Assembly (NCBI RefSeq): GCF_032062135.1
Contig: NC_092861.1
Span: 59,345,480-59,409,479 of the forward strand
Reading direction: 5' to 3'
DNA: 64,000 bases
Source of the DNA: Pyxicephalus adspersus
Lineage: Eukaryota; Chordata; Amphibia; Anura; Pyxicephalidae
Shown piece by piece: positions 36,816-48,927 of the stretch. Each line of letters starts with the position of its first letter. Position 1 is the first letter of the stretch. The translations under genes were made by a program, and so were the position numbers. The notes under the pieces are model-generated. The model made no database searches. It was not told the DNA's origin and saw only the letters and a list, made by a program, of their open reading frames with translations.

Positions 36816-39192
36816 AATGATCTATTTTAGTCCACCACTTTACAATTTTATGAAAGATGAACTCTTAAAATAATTTAAAGTTAACCCTGTAGTGTATGTT
36901 TTCCTTCATGAGGAACAGTATAAAGGACTTCTACTTACCTCATGCCTCACATTCCTCCTCTTTCTGATGCCCTGGGGTGTGGGCAGTTCCTCAGCATCTT
37001 ACAATGAGGACGAATGGTAGTGCAATATACGGTACTTGATGGTGTCAGGACTATGACTGATGGACTGTAAACCTTAGTGAAGAGGCTTTGAAGGACCTAC
37101 TGCATGATAGCAGGAATACAAAAGGAGAAAAATCATGTTCCCCTAGTGGAAAACAAGCCTTTAACCTTTGCAGTCCAAGGGGTTGCAACCACAAATGTAG
37201 TTTTCTGTTGCTCCTGGAATTATTTTTCAATAAAACAAACGTTTCCCCTCAGCAGCCTAAAATTAAAAGCAGCACAGTCTGTAATACTTAATCTCTATCT
37301 GGAGCCGTCCCGGGCATTATTTCTTTTTGCCATGTAATGTCCACAGACTTTCTACCAGACATAAGTTAGCCTACAAGGCTGAGGACATATTGTGATTGCA
37401 AAGCATTACACTCCCACCATGGCCACATAACAGTACAAGTAGAGACACAGATGTCATGATGAGACAATGAAAGGAACAAACCCGAAATTCTGCTATCGAA
37501 TCAGATGATACAACTTTGAACTTATTGGTTCTTCAATATTGTAATACTTTTTACCTCACTATAATCTCTCCACCATCCACAACCAGCATGAGCTTTTGAT
37601 TTGTGTTGTTTACACAATGCCATTCAGACCTGAAAAATAAAGAAGCTAGAGAAAAACAGTGTGCATTCACCCTTTCCTAATACAGGGTAGATAGGGCAAC
37701 GTCTCCCTGGTTGTCTCAGGTATCAGTAAAAGCCACTATGGTAGGGAGGAAAGAAGAAACTACATGTAAGAATGGGTTTGTGAATGTACAATACAGGATT
37801 TATCCATCACAGTCTTGTCCTTAACTGAACTGATATGATGTGTCAAGACCACAGCGGTTTATTCAGAGTCAGCCAAAATATTAGAAAGGTAAAACAGTTC
37901 TGTAAAGAGTAACGTGCCAAGATACCCTCAAGCCAATGTGCTAGTTCACTCATCAGATATGGGAAATGTTTTCAGGAAGTCACGGGTGTTTGAGAAGACG
38001 CCAGCTGTTACTATACCTTAGGTTTTACATATTCCTCATCATATGCAAGTTACTTTATGCTGGGTGTTTTATATATTTAAAAATATATTTTCAATAGGCA
38101 ATCATCACTTTAAATTAATAAAGTAATAAAAGCTCTTTTAAAGGGTTCCCTTTAGTTCAAAATACCAAAGAACTTTTAGTCTCAATTCAACTCTCTGACA
38201 AATTCAGTATTGTAAAGCAGAGAAGCATTATCACTGGTTGTATGTACACATTGTATGGGTTGTATACACCTCTTCTTCATACTATACATGTTTTTTACCT
38301 GTTGGATACATGGAAGAATAATAAGACATGGAAAACATACAAAATCCATGTATCGCTAAGCTTTTGATTACTTCTGATTGGTTACTACACTTTTACACAA
38401 TTCCCTTATTGAAGGCACAGAGGTTTTGTAAGGACTGTGCACATGTAGTTAACAGAAAAAATATTCTGAGAAGAAGTAGTGTTGTGCTTTTGCTGTAGCT
38501 AAACAATAATGTGGTGAGTTTCTGGGAACCCTCTGGAAAGTACTAATAGTTTACAAAACAAGACTGAATGTTCTTTTTATTTCCAGGTAGGGTATTGAAG
38601 GTTTAGAACTTCTGTCTGTTTTTTATTTACTGCCTGAGCTGGTAAGACTCCCTCTTTACACTTGTCTTTTTCACCATTTCATTACCGGGAGTTAGACCCA
38701 CTTGATGAGGTAAGTGTGTAAGGTGTTTTTTGGAAGGATCGGTATGTTTTCATAGTAAAAGACACAATGGCAAATAAAAAGAAAAGGTATGACAAAAGCA
38801 TTGCTCTGGTGACAGTACAGGTTTAAAAAGCAATTTGCAGATTTGTTGTACTCTGTCCTATTATTATTTGGTGCCTGTATGCTCTGCCTTAGGCAACATC
38901 TTAAACACAACTACTGTGCTGAGAAATCCTAGCAATAACCATGTTGTATTCTGGATATCAACAGAGCAATAACGACATCTATTCTATTGCATTGCAAATA
39001 CTCTGCTATCAGAGACTGTAAGCATGTGTGACAATGAGTACAATCATTTGAGCAAATATTACTTAAAAGAAAAATTGTGTTTGAGATTGTAACCTTAGCA
39101 ACCATATCATAAATGAAAAGTATTTTATTGTAATCAGCCTAATATAGGGATGAAAGAGAACTACTCTTCATTGTCACACAGCAGGTACTCAC

Positions 39193-39268
39193 TTCGCAGA
39201 ATAATATCTGCAATCTTGGTTCCTAAAGAATCTTCTTTTCGGGCAACTTGAAGGTAAATTGGCATTTT
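39193..39268 (-). other. Possible extra ARMC9 leader exon
   Basis: On the minus strand this 76-nt segment is bounded by CTAG (acceptor-like) and GAA/GTGAGTA (a strong donor). It contains an ATG whose frame stays open for about two dozen codons to the donor. That frame does not match the ARMC9 N-terminus, so if the exon is used it would be leader sequence or an alternative start. The splice signals are the only evidence, and chance occurrence is quite possible. Confidence 0.2.
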
Positions 39269-39514
39269 CTAGTTTGGAAGGTATTTTGTATTAAGTATTA
39301 AAATTAGTTTGTTATGTATTCAAATCAATGGGTTTGACTTGTGAGAATCTGGACAGCTTGTATGCACCACATCAACTTCAACTCCATTATAAATTAGGTG
39401 CACATTGAGGATGGTCCAGATCCCAGTGGGCCAGTAATTGCACAGGTCAGTATACGGAAGATGTAAACAATACGTGATATGTGCTCTTGGATAGTCAATA
39501 CACTTCACATATAA

Positions 39515-39985
39515 GGGTGGACAACCCTTTTATGTAAAGTAAAAATTCTGTTTTTTTTTTAAATGCAACTTTATTTAAAAAAAAAAAAGAGGGGGGCAGA
39601 ACCCCTCCTTATTCTCGATTGCACGATCGAGGATGAATGGGAGCACAAAGCCTCCCGGGATACCCACATCACGTATCTCGAGAGGCTCTTTGGGTGCTCC
39701 TTCTGTGCATGGCCGAGAATCTCAGGCATGCGCAGAAGCTGCCTTTTCGTGAAAAAAGAAAAATTTGCTGATCTCACATATGGGCAGTGAGATCAGCAAG
39801 TTTTTTTCTACATCTTATCTTGCGCCTGGGTCTGGTGGCGTAGAGGGAAGAACCAGATAGAAGAGGTAAACCCGCGGGACCCGATGGAAGACAACTTCGG
39901 ATGAATCAGACTGCCATGCGGGATTGAGGGCAGGTGGATTTTTTTTTGTTTTAGGCAGTTTTCAGTTTAGTTCCTCTTTAATGCC
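39515..39985. repeat. Second copy of the GC-richer frog repeat
   Basis: It opens GGACAACCCTTTTATGTAAA and ends GTTTAGTTCCTCTTTAA, complementary to the TTAAAGAGGAACTAAA start typical of frog MITEs. The interior holds CGATTGCACGATCGAGG and a foldback around TTTGCTGATCTCAC and GTGAGATCAGCAA (about 39,766-39,801). It lies in the leader intron of ARMC9. It relates to 13,430-13,860 through the CTTGCGCCTGG block. Confidence 0.6.
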
Positions 39986-40235
39986 AGAAATCACATGATC
40001 TACATATGGCATAAGTATCCATTTTAAAAAACCAAAAATGTTAATATTTAACTATTGCAAATACACTAAATATTTTAGATAAACTAATAAAATTAAAGGA
40101 CAGAGCTTCAGTGATGTTTCAACAAAGAATTTACATTTTCACACCCCATAAAGAATATAAATGGGTGACCCTGAGTAAGTTCACGGGGTATCTATACAGT
40201 GACAATGCTGTGCTCTAAGAATAGAAGACACAATT

Positions 40236-40282
40236 TAGGGTGACAACACCGGTACTACAATTAGGACAGCGTTGTCACCCTA
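40236..40282. repeat. Hairpin with 12-bp arms
   Basis: TAGGGTGACAAC (40236-40247) and GTTGTCACCCTA (40271-40282) are perfect complements around a 23-base loop. Probably the remnant of a small foldback element. Confidence 0.7.
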
Positions 40283-40514
40283 TGACAGGAAGTACAATGT
40301 AAGTCTACACAAGAATGAGAACTCAAAGGTAGAAAAGTCAGATATTCCTCCTCTTTGTTTATGTTTAGAAACACTATAAAGGGCCAGGCAAGTATAACAA
40401 AAGCTGAAGGAACAGTGTCTACTAACTTACCAAGTATGTATGGCTAGGACCTAGCGGAACACATCATTACATTGTCCTGGCAGCACATAGCTGTCAGGAT
40501 AGCAGTGTATATAG

Positions 40515-40572
40515 TGTTAATGTACAGCGCTGCGTAATATGTTGGCGCTATATAAATCCTGTTTATTATATT
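40515..40572 (+). repeat. SINE 3'-tail fragment
   Basis: TTAATGTACAGCGCTGCGTA and TATGTTGGCGCTATATAAAT are identical to the tail at 14,830. It sits about 90 bases downstream of the ARMC9 first-exon donor. Confidence 0.85.
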
Positions 40573-40657
40573 AAATTATACATTCTCTGTAGTCCCTGCT
40601 GTATGGGAGCAATGCCCATTACAGGAATACACAAGGCTTGTGAAATAAGATACTTAC

Positions 40658-40800
40658 CGTTAACCATGCAGCCGTTGTTTGCAGTCACTTCTCACAAGCT
40701 GCCGTTAGCATGTTATATGGAGACATTCCATATCAGTTTCCTTCAACAATTTCAATAAAACGGCTCCACACAGGCCTCGAGCATCGAGCGCAGCCACGAC
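40658..40800 (-). other. ARMC9: ARMC9 probable non-coding first exon (5' UTR)
   Basis: A strong donor, ACG followed by GTAAGTATC on the minus strand, closes an exon at 40658. It sits directly downstream of the CpG-rich promoter cluster at 40,810-40,850. The transcription start is not visible, so the upper boundary is approximate. The exon must splice to the ATG exon at 35215, either directly or through a further leader exon. A single non-coding first exon agrees with what I remember of other vertebrates. Confidence 0.5.
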
Positions 40801-40809
40801 AGTTGTAAG

Positions 40810-40850
40810 GTAACCAGGGTAACACTCTACTTCCGGACACTTTGTCCAAT
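40810..40850 (-). promoter_or_regulatory. ARMC9: ARMC9 core promoter cluster: RFX X-box, ETS and CCAAT sites
   Basis: Within 41 bases there are three sites. The first is an imperfect palindrome GTAACCAGGGTAAC (40810-40823) that fits the RFX X-box, with a perfect right half-site and one mismatch in the left. The second is an ETS core, CCGGAAGT on the minus strand (40829-40836). The third is an inverted CCAAT box, ATTGG on the minus strand (40846-40850). The surroundings (about 40,740-40,930) are richer in CpG than the neighbouring DNA, and no TATA box is evident. A first exon with a good donor lies just downstream. RFX factors drive many cilium genes, which suits ARMC9. The motif matches are read directly; function is inferred. 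Confidence 0.6.
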
Positions 40851-41965
40851 CACACAGCCGCTAATAGAAGTTAGTACTCTTTACAATAGACCACACGTGA
40901 CTGCAGCAAGGCGTGCCGGGGAGGTGATACAGTTTGACATTTTTTCTGCCTTCCTAAGCCTGTTAACGGGTAAAAGAACAATAAAGTTTTGTTGAATTCA
41001 CTACCAACTGGTTGTTATGGTGACCATCACCTGACTCGGGCTCTGATTCATTATTTGGTAGCTCGTGCACACGTGTTCCCTAACAGGGATTAATGAAAGA
41101 TTATTACGTTCTGTGTAGTGTTGGAGCTTCCTTGTCTCTGTGAAAACAACAGTACACTAACAAAAAATATGTTTATTTTACCCTACCTGGTGACTGGTGT
41201 GTGAAAGCAGAACTACATTTCCTTTCTCTATTGTAATAATTTCATATCTATTACCTTGTATGTTTGAAAAGTAACAACTGGCAGCAATACTTACCTTCAC
41301 TCTATCGATGCCCCCGCTGTTATTATTGGCAGGCAATGCACTTCTAAGGCAAAGGGATCTTTCCAGGATGGTGCATGCTGAGCTGGGGCTGCCATTTGTT
41401 ACATACAGGTTCTGTTTACATCAGCCATGGAGGTAGAACACCAGGATTTGGGTATACAATTATCAAGGCTGTGTGACTGTCATGGCGTTACAGTTACTTC
41501 CGTTACTTAAATTGTGAGCTGTTCTTGTTTTCTTTATTAAAATGTTGTATCTTGCTTGCAGTATACCAATGCATTATGGTGCTTTTTTTTGTTTACTTTA
41601 AACACTCATAGATTAGGATGATTGATGTCTGATTTGATTGTACCATACCAGAGAAATAATTGTATGTCTGTAGTTTCATGTGCTGTTTTTAGCTGATGTT
41701 TGGTGTGACCCATCTGCTTCAAAGTTTGATGTGTTGTGTGCTGGGACATGTACTTTGGCATACCTTTGTTGTGACAAGATTATGATTACTGATGCCTTTC
41801 CATCTGCTACAACAATTCTGGCCATTCCCCTCTAACCTCTGGCATCCACTAGACATTTCTGTCCCTAGAACTGTCACTCACTGAATATTTTTTGGCCCAA
41901 TCTCTGAGCACCCTAGAGATGGCTGTGTGTGAAAATCCCAGATGATCAGCAGTTACCAAAATAAT

Positions 41966-42276
41966 CAGCATGATGGCTCAGTGGTTAGCACTCTGGCCTT
42001 TACAGCGCTGCACCCCAGGTTCAAATCTTGGCCAAGACAATATCTGGATGGAGTTTGCAGGTTCTCCCCAAGTTTGTGTGGGTTTCCTCCTACATTCCAA
42101 AACCATGCAGTTAGGTTAATTGGTTTCTGCCAAAATTGACCTTAGACTGTATTAAAGACATATGACTATGGTAGGGACATTAGATTGTGAGCCCCCTTTG
42201 AGGGACAGTTAGCGACATGACTTTGTACAGTGCTGCATGATATGTTGGTGCTATACAAATACTATTTAATAATAAT
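41966..42276 (+). mobile_element. tRNA-derived SINE, near full length
   Basis: A-box TGGCTCAGTGG (41974-41984) and B-box GGTTCAAATC (42018-42027) form an internal pol III promoter of tRNA type. The conserved body follows with TGGAGTTTGCAGGTTCTCCC, GTGGGTTTCCTCCTAC and ATTGTGAGCCCCCTTTGAGG, then the TACAGTGCTGCATGATATGT tail and an AATAAT end. Its CpG sites are mostly mutated, so it is an old copy. Confidence 0.9.
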
Positions 42277-44663
42277 CAGACCCACCTGCCTGACACCAAC
42301 AACCATACCATGTTTAAAATCACTGTTCTTCCCCATTCTCATGTTCAGTTTGTTCTTCACCAGGTTGTCTATATGCCTGAATGCATCGAGTTTCTCCCAT
42401 GTGATTAGATATTTGCATTAACAAGCAGTGTACCTAATAAAAAGGTGGTGAATGTAGTTCTGTACTATGGTCCTGATGTACCCATTGGATCCCAAAGTAT
42501 GAACACCTATGTGTTGCATTTTTTTTTAATTGATTGAACTTAAAAAACATGCACATAGTAAAATTTCTTTCATTGGTTGCATGGTGCCTACATAGATTCT
42601 CTGATGCCTGAGGAGGGTGCCTCAACCCAGTTCATACAGGTAAAGGTTGTTTATGATCTTAAAAAAAACAATTAAATGTAAAGGCTGCCATCCACAATTC
42701 TGTTTTCCATTTTTAAGTGGCTTAGCAATCATGAAATCAAACAATTCCTTCCAACTAGTACATTGTTTGTTTAAAACACCTTCCACCAGAATTTATTTGC
42801 CACCTCAAAGCTGGAAACACAATTGTGAGTCCCAGATTGCTATAGGAAAGTCAGCTCCACATGTTTTTGCACATCAAGGCAGAAGGAAAGAAAACCCTGT
42901 TGATGCATCACATGACCCTTATATATGACACAATTACATGAAGCCAGCATATTACTAACAATATCACAGTCCATAGAGTCCAATCAGCCACTCCACATGG
43001 AAAATTTGTTGTCACCACCTAATCACGTGTCCCCATTGACTCCAACCTTACCTCCTGCTCCAGAGACAACTGGACACTTTCTTCCCTGGTCACAATCGTT
43101 CCTAGGTGGGAGATTCAACCGAGGGGGCAGCAGAGAGAGATCAATTAAACATAAAGAGGTTAAATTCTTCACCACCTCCATTCATAAATGGAAAGAAACA
43201 TTTTCCTTTAGACACTTGAATTTTTTATTTGATTTGTAAGATAAACTCATTTGAAGCGACCCTTGGTGTATAAACAACCAAGTTATTAGCTCACAAATCC
43301 CATGTTGCTGTTCTACCAAATCTAAGATCTAAATAATGTTCATTTGGAATTTGTTTTGATTTAAACTTCAGGCAGTAGCATGAAATATATTATACAGAGA
43401 CCTGCACGGCATATGGTCATTATTTTTTGGGGATTATATTCTCTTTACACAAAAATATTTTCCTTGGGTATTTAATGACAGCTAAGAAGAAAAAGGCACA
43501 TTACCAGCTTTTGATTGTTATAGTCTTTGTTTCTGCAATCCAATGCTTAGTCTTATAGCTTCTTATCTGAACAGTGAACCAAAGCAATTCCCCTGCAGAT
43601 AAACCACTGCCATCTGCAAAGCCCATTTTAGCTTATTTAGAAGGAAGTACACTAGAAGCCCTTTGGTAAGTACTTATTCCAGTATATGAGTATGGCAGGC
43701 AAGACCTCCATTTAATTTGCTGATGTCAAATCCTCTTTTAATGAGATGCTGTGTGCTGTCACCCTCACATCTGCTGCAGCTGTGTCCGTGCTGACTCTGA
43801 GTATCAGTGCTTTTACATTTGTTCCCCTTTTACAATTATTAGGCTATCTTACTGAAAACAAAACGAGAAGACAGATGTGATTTTCAAACTGTGTTGTTTC
43901 TTGAAGCTTCGAATAAACATGTGGACAGTGGTAAATAAGAAAAATGGATTTCATATTTGATATGGACAGAAGAAATGATGTGGGTAATTTTTTTTTGGTT
44001 GTGACAATGAAAGTCTTTAAATATATAGTGCAGGGTTTTGGTAGCCTGAACAATTACATATAATGTACATAAGAGTTTGAGCTGAGAATCAAAAAAACAG
44101 TAAATGTCACTTTTACTAACATTAAACTAAAATCAAGTGATGCTTCAGTCCCAGGTTTATGTTTTTTTTTTTTTTTGTTTTTTGTTTTTTAACAGACGTG
44201 AACACATCCTGGCTGTCCATCATTAAGGTCCTATAATAATCCAGAAGATGAAGTGATAGCAGTGCAATATGGAGTGTAGAGGTATTATTGGAAACCGCAG
44301 CCCCCACACTCACAGATGACACAGGCAAGGGTCTAAGGGACTTGAACAAAGTATTTAGGTAAGTATATCTTACATCACAAAAAAAAATAATACAGGACAG
44401 GTTAGCGGGGGTTAAATGAAAGAAGTTTTTGAACAGATGGGCTTTTAAACTGACTTTACATACAGCATTTTGTACAAGTAACAAACTGCCTGATTATTTC
44501 TATACATTGCTTTTAACTCCCTGTATATTAATAGTCAAAAATCCAACAGTGTGAGTCATCAAGACTCCACACTACCGGAAGTAAGAGTATTCCTCAAAAT
44601 ATATTTATCCTTCAAGCAAGGAGGTCAACAATCCACATAATATAAATATTCATGTATTGATGG

Positions 44664-44924
44664 TACCGTGTTTCCCCGATGATAAGGCAGGGCCATCAAA
44701 TAAGACAGCCCCCCCTTTTTAGGGAAAAATGAAAAATAAGCCCCCCCCCCGCAAATAAGCCACCCACCGATTACTTACCAGAATCGGGTGGTACGGTGGG
44801 TGAAATAACTGTGTACTGTAGTCTTCATGGGTAAATAAGGCATCCCCCTGAAAATAAGCCCTAGAGCATATTTTGGCCTTCCAAAAAAAATAAGACAGTG
44901 TCTTATCATCGGGAAAACAGGGTA
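44664..44924. mobile_element. Complete small TIR transposon (about 261 bp)
   Basis: The left end TACCGTGTTTCCCCGATGAT and the inverted right end TACCCTGTTTTCCCGATGAT differ at two positions, and both continue AAG. TA on both sides suggests a Tc1/mariner-type target duplication. The interior is C-rich (a run of ten C) with AATAAGCC motifs and no coding capacity. A related left end is at 30,772. Confidence 0.85.
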
Positions 44925-45385
44925 GTCAGTTTTGTAATTGGCATAATAACTAACTACTACTAAGGAGACAAGATCTTCTACAACTTGATCTAAAATGTGC
45001 TCTTTCCCCAGACTTATATACATTTAAAAAATAAATTCTAGTTGATTCTATAGCTCATACCACTTCACTTAAAAAAAAAAAATCAGTAATTAAGACAATT
45101 TTTAAAATAAACTGTTGTTTCTTTGATACATGCTCTGCAGCGTCACGCTGGTGACTTTGTCACGTGAAAGACATCAAATCATGCAGCAGGCAGACAATGG
45201 CAAATTATACACCTAGTACAAACTATTGGTCTCCATTGTTAAATGAGAAACCAGCAGCACATCTTGCTCTGTAAAGAAGACTGGGGTGAGTGACCACAAG
45301 ATTGAAGTTAGACTGTATTTTTAACGGGCACTGTCAGTGTGATTCATCTATCTTTATGTATTGTGTGATACTTCCCCCACTGCCT

Positions 45386-45516
45386 AGATTGTAAGCTCTT
45401 CGGGGCAGGGTCCTCTACTCCTCCTGTGTCTGTCAATCATTTGCAACCCCTATTTAATGTACAGTGCTGCATAATATGTTGACGCAATATAAATCCTGTT
45501 TATTGATAATAATAAT
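45386..45516 (+). repeat. SINE-like 3' half
   Basis: It contains ATTGTAAGCTCTTCGGGGCA, GGGTCCTCTACTCCTCCTGT, the TGTACAGTGCTGCATAATAT tail and an (AAT)n end. It shares the tail of the tRNA-derived SINE but has a different upstream body, so it is a second family or a mosaic. Confidence 0.85.
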
Positions 45517-47994
45517 AAATCCTAATGAGCTTAACAAATAAGCTTGTCTTCATGAAAACATTTTCTGTCCAAATAATAGGTGTTGGCAAGAACAGACTGC
45601 ATTTAAGTGTGGCTGCTTTTGTTATGGAACTTTTATTTTTGATACTGGACCTTGGTGTGCTGGCTATTTTTTGTTGATTTTGGAATTCTGAATGGTCCCA
45701 CTGTTAGCTGTACACCCAACCATGGCATACTTGGGCTACAGTGCAGAGTAGGAGGGAAAGTTAGTATTAAAGTCCTAAGAGGCAAGTTACCAAAATGTTT
45801 TTTTACCTGGAATTCAGTTTTAAAGATAAATTAAGATTGCAAATAAATGTAGTCTGCAAAAAGCATGTATTGTTTGCTCTTAAATGGGTAAATGCAAAGC
45901 AAAAATATTATATTGCTAAAAAATGCATGCTTCAGTCACTGAATCATCTAATATGTAAGTACCTTATGAAATCTCATTCTGGGCAAAAGTTACTCCTTTT
46001 CTACTTCATCATACTGGGTTTCTAGCCAAAAAAGATTCTAAATTGTGTAGTGGATTCTCTCGTTAGAAATAGGTGCCTTTACCGAGGCCTTTTTGCAAGA
46101 ATTTTTCAGGCAAGAAGGAAATAAAAAATACATTACAAGTAAATGCTGTAGCTGTGGTTCAAAGCACCACGTTTGGCACAGTTGGTTAGAATTATGTGAC
46201 TCCTCTATACCACAGTAAGAATTATACAATCACAATATGTATTATATACTCTACAACCAGGCTTAAACTATTTCCCCATTTAAAAGCGTTTTTTTGTTCA
46301 GGAAATTGCAATATTCTTGGTCTCATGCAGTAATGGCCATGGTTTCCTCCTCCAATGTAAACAACATTCAAAAATTATTATTTTCTGGCTTTTATCAAGG
46401 TTTAGATGACAGCAAAGTTCATAGACCGTGTGATATCGGTTACAGAACTGACCCTGTATTATGTACACGCTGTTACTGTCACCCTTTGCTTTGCCAAGTG
46501 TTAGATCCTAATTAGTTTGGTTCATCTTGTTGGACCATAGGTAATAATTTTAAGTATATTTAGTCACTATTTAATTAGTCTTCCTTATCTTTTTGACCAA
46601 ACTTGTCTGAACTGATCAGAGGAGTTTCCAGCTTACTGAACTTGTTTAAGGAACCTTTTTAGATAACTCAAATACTATCCAGGGAACCATGTGAATTTCC
46701 ATTCTTGTATTACTGTTGCATGTATTACCAGCAAGCCATAATATAAACATTTCACCTACTGGTATTATATTTGATGTTCCTTAATACGGGCATTGAATTT
46801 TTCCATAGGAAACTATGTAAATGAACTCCATGTGGTGCACTTTGTATACAGACTTCAAGACAAATTTTAACAGCAATTAGGTTATTACAAACAGCATATA
46901 GGATAGTCAAAGATAACATTCACATTTTAATTCATCTGTGAATTCAGCAGATGGGAAGGTCAATCACGTGTGACAAAGTGAAGAACAGTAGATGTCAGAC
47001 TACAACTCCCAGTTTACCTGCTGTACGATAGAAATTATGTGTTTTTATGAGGGAACAGGTTTTGTAGTGACAGGAAGTAGGTGGTAAGCAATCATAAGGC
47101 CTCAGTTTGTTAAAGGGAAACCAAAAAGCATGAGAAGTTCTGTAACTGCACAGCTATATAAAGTTTTTATGAATTTGAAAAGTATATGGTATAATTTACA
47201 ATACTAAACCTGACTGAAAGTCTGCTTTGTTCCATTTTAGATTCAAAGCTATTTACTCCAGATAGATGATCACTGAAATTTTTAATTCACCAGAAGAAAT
47301 TTATTCTTACAATCAAACAGGATTCCATTTCAGCTTTACATTAAAATTACCACTCACATCCTTATAAAATTAGAGTTTGTTTCTGTATATATGTTCTTAA
47401 GAATAAACACTCAAATAACAAATCGATTCACAGCAGTTTGTTTTCTCGAATTTTATTTGAAAACAGACCACTCCAGACAGTATCATTGTATACAAGTATC
47501 TTTCCCCTCTATATGGGGAGAACAGAACAAAATGACAGTCAACATGGAGCCCTGGAGGTGTTTCTTGATGGTGGGTTTTATTCTATCATCATACAATAAT
47601 CCACAAGCAGCCTAGGAAAAAAAAATTATGTTAATAAAATTACTTCTTTTCAGATGTGAATTCCTAGCCAATATGCAGGTCAAAATATAAATCAACATGA
47701 GATTGGGACACAGAGATTGATATGAAACTTGTGGAAGCACAGTTAGGAAGAGAATCAGGGTCAAAAAATAGGGAGCCACAGGGTAATAGTCCACAGATAG
47801 ATGACAATCCAGCTGTAGCACCATAGTCATAAGGTGGTAGTCTATCATTAAAACTGGGTGAAGGAAAATGTTACAAGCAGGGTACCAAAATTTTGCCAAA
47901 TGTAAAATATCAGAGTATCACAGCAATATTTAGCTTGGCTGTCATTTTCTGGATGCTCAGAAATAATGTAATTCAGCTCTTTACTTTATGATTA

Positions 47995-48192
47995 ACAGCG
48001 TTACACCGTTCTGCTCTATGAAGAAGGGGAGGGGGACAACGACGGAGCAGCACCCCGCTGCACTCTCTCCCCTGCACTTGTATTACGATCGTTCGTCTTC
48101 TGTCATCCGTCGATCCGAACGACAAGCTGTGTGCACTCGCAAGCCCTGAGCCGATTACCGGACGGGAAACATTGTACTTGTATACGTAGCCT
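47995..48192 (+). repeat. GC-richer frog repeat, copy 2
   Basis: It shares with 27,650-27,880 the ordered blocks CGTTCTGCTCTATGAAGAAG, ACAACGACGGAGCAGC, CTCTCTCCCCTGCACTTG and CCCTGAGCCGATTACCGGAC. It is richer in CpG than copy 1 and so perhaps younger. It lies within about 1 kb downstream of the PSMD1 stop and could be inside a long 3' UTR. Confidence 0.6.
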
Positions 48193-48927
48193 TATTCTAT
48201 CTCAATGTTTGCTATGGCATTCTCATAAATTACTACTACAACATGCATATATAAAATAAAACATTGCAATTTTGTTTCAACCTATATTTGCAGTTCTTCA
48301 GTTATTACAGAAAACTGAATTCTGCAACAGGTTGCAAAAAACTATTAAAACCTTTTGTAATTAGGCAAACTAGGTATGTCCTTGCAGAAGTGTACATCAG
48401 CCTCCAGGGTATATCTAGTATTTCTAACAATTACCACCACATATGCCCCTGCCAGGACAATGACCCTGCTGGTTTGGCAGATAAAGTCCCAGAACCCTGA
48501 TCAATGATCATTGTTATAACCACATGTTCATAATGTCAAGTTAAATGCTTCATAATGATCAGTGGTAATAGATACAATTACATATTATGCTACATTGTAA
48601 TTTGTTGCAGCTGTTACATGCAGATGACAGGCTTTTCCTGTAATCTGCTCTGTAACTTTTTTTTTCTTCAAAAAACAATATAAAAATCTCCTACTTATCT
48701 CCTGGTTAACCTTTTTTTTCTTACCTACTTTACTATGTTTTTAACTAATTTGATTTTACTGTTCAAAAACATATTACACACTTTCCTTTTTTGTATTGTT
48801 GGCTTAGAAAAAAAATGTATTTAACAGATCCTGGAGTTAAGAAAGTGTGTGGGTTCTAAATAATTAGCAGGAGATCCTTACGTGTGCATTTATAATATTT
48901 AACTTAATGGATAGCAATCACTTACTT

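Larger units (their letters stand above)
35216..40657 (-). other. ARMC9: ARMC9 leader intron
   Basis: There are about 5.4 kb between the promoter exon and the ATG exon. It holds a foldback MITE (36,232-36,460), a palindromic repeat (36,525-36,815), a GC-richer repeat (39,515-39,985), a small hairpin (40,236-40,282), a SINE tail (40,515-40,572) and a doubtful leader exon (39,193-39,268). The rest shows nothing I can name. Confidence 0.6.
443..40860 (-). other. ARMC9: ARMC9 gene, 5' half (promoter through ninth coding exon)
   Basis: This entry gives the gene-level view; the exons are listed separately. ARMC9 is a LisH and armadillo-repeat protein of the centriole/basal body and ciliary base. 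In humans it is linked to Joubert syndrome and works with TOGARAM1 on ciliary tubulin. Nine coding exons on the minus strand (35197-35147, 34115-33990, 30008-29838, 26696-26541, 23815-23723, 22933-22909, 20029-19878, 17436-17338, 477-443) join in frame into about 302 codons. The translation follows the vertebrate protein from its initiator to the ASTMLRASLAP-like segment. All borders are GT-AG. Intron sizes run from 789 to 16,860 nt. The armadillo repeats and C-terminal tail lie beyond the left edge. The gene is downstream of PSMD1 in the same orientation, as in human. Confidence 0.95.
40861..48927. other. PSMD1-ARMC9 intergenic region
   Basis: About 8 kb lie between the PSMD1 stop and the ARMC9 promoter. 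No conserved coding segment was recognised. It contains a full-length tRNA-derived SINE (41,966-42,276), a second SINE-like 3' part (45,386-45,516), a complete small TIR element (44,664-44,924) and a GC-rich frog repeat (47,995-48,192). The PSMD1 3' UTR must occupy its right end. Confidence 0.7.

Noticed and set aside
37550..37630. Minus-strand segment with a GTAAAA-type donor in the ARMC9 leader intron
   Set aside because: The product does not match ARMC9 and no convincing acceptor was found.
42018..42027. B-box suggestive of a tRNA gene
   Set aside because: The body and tail identify a tRNA-derived SINE; the cloverleaf is not intact.
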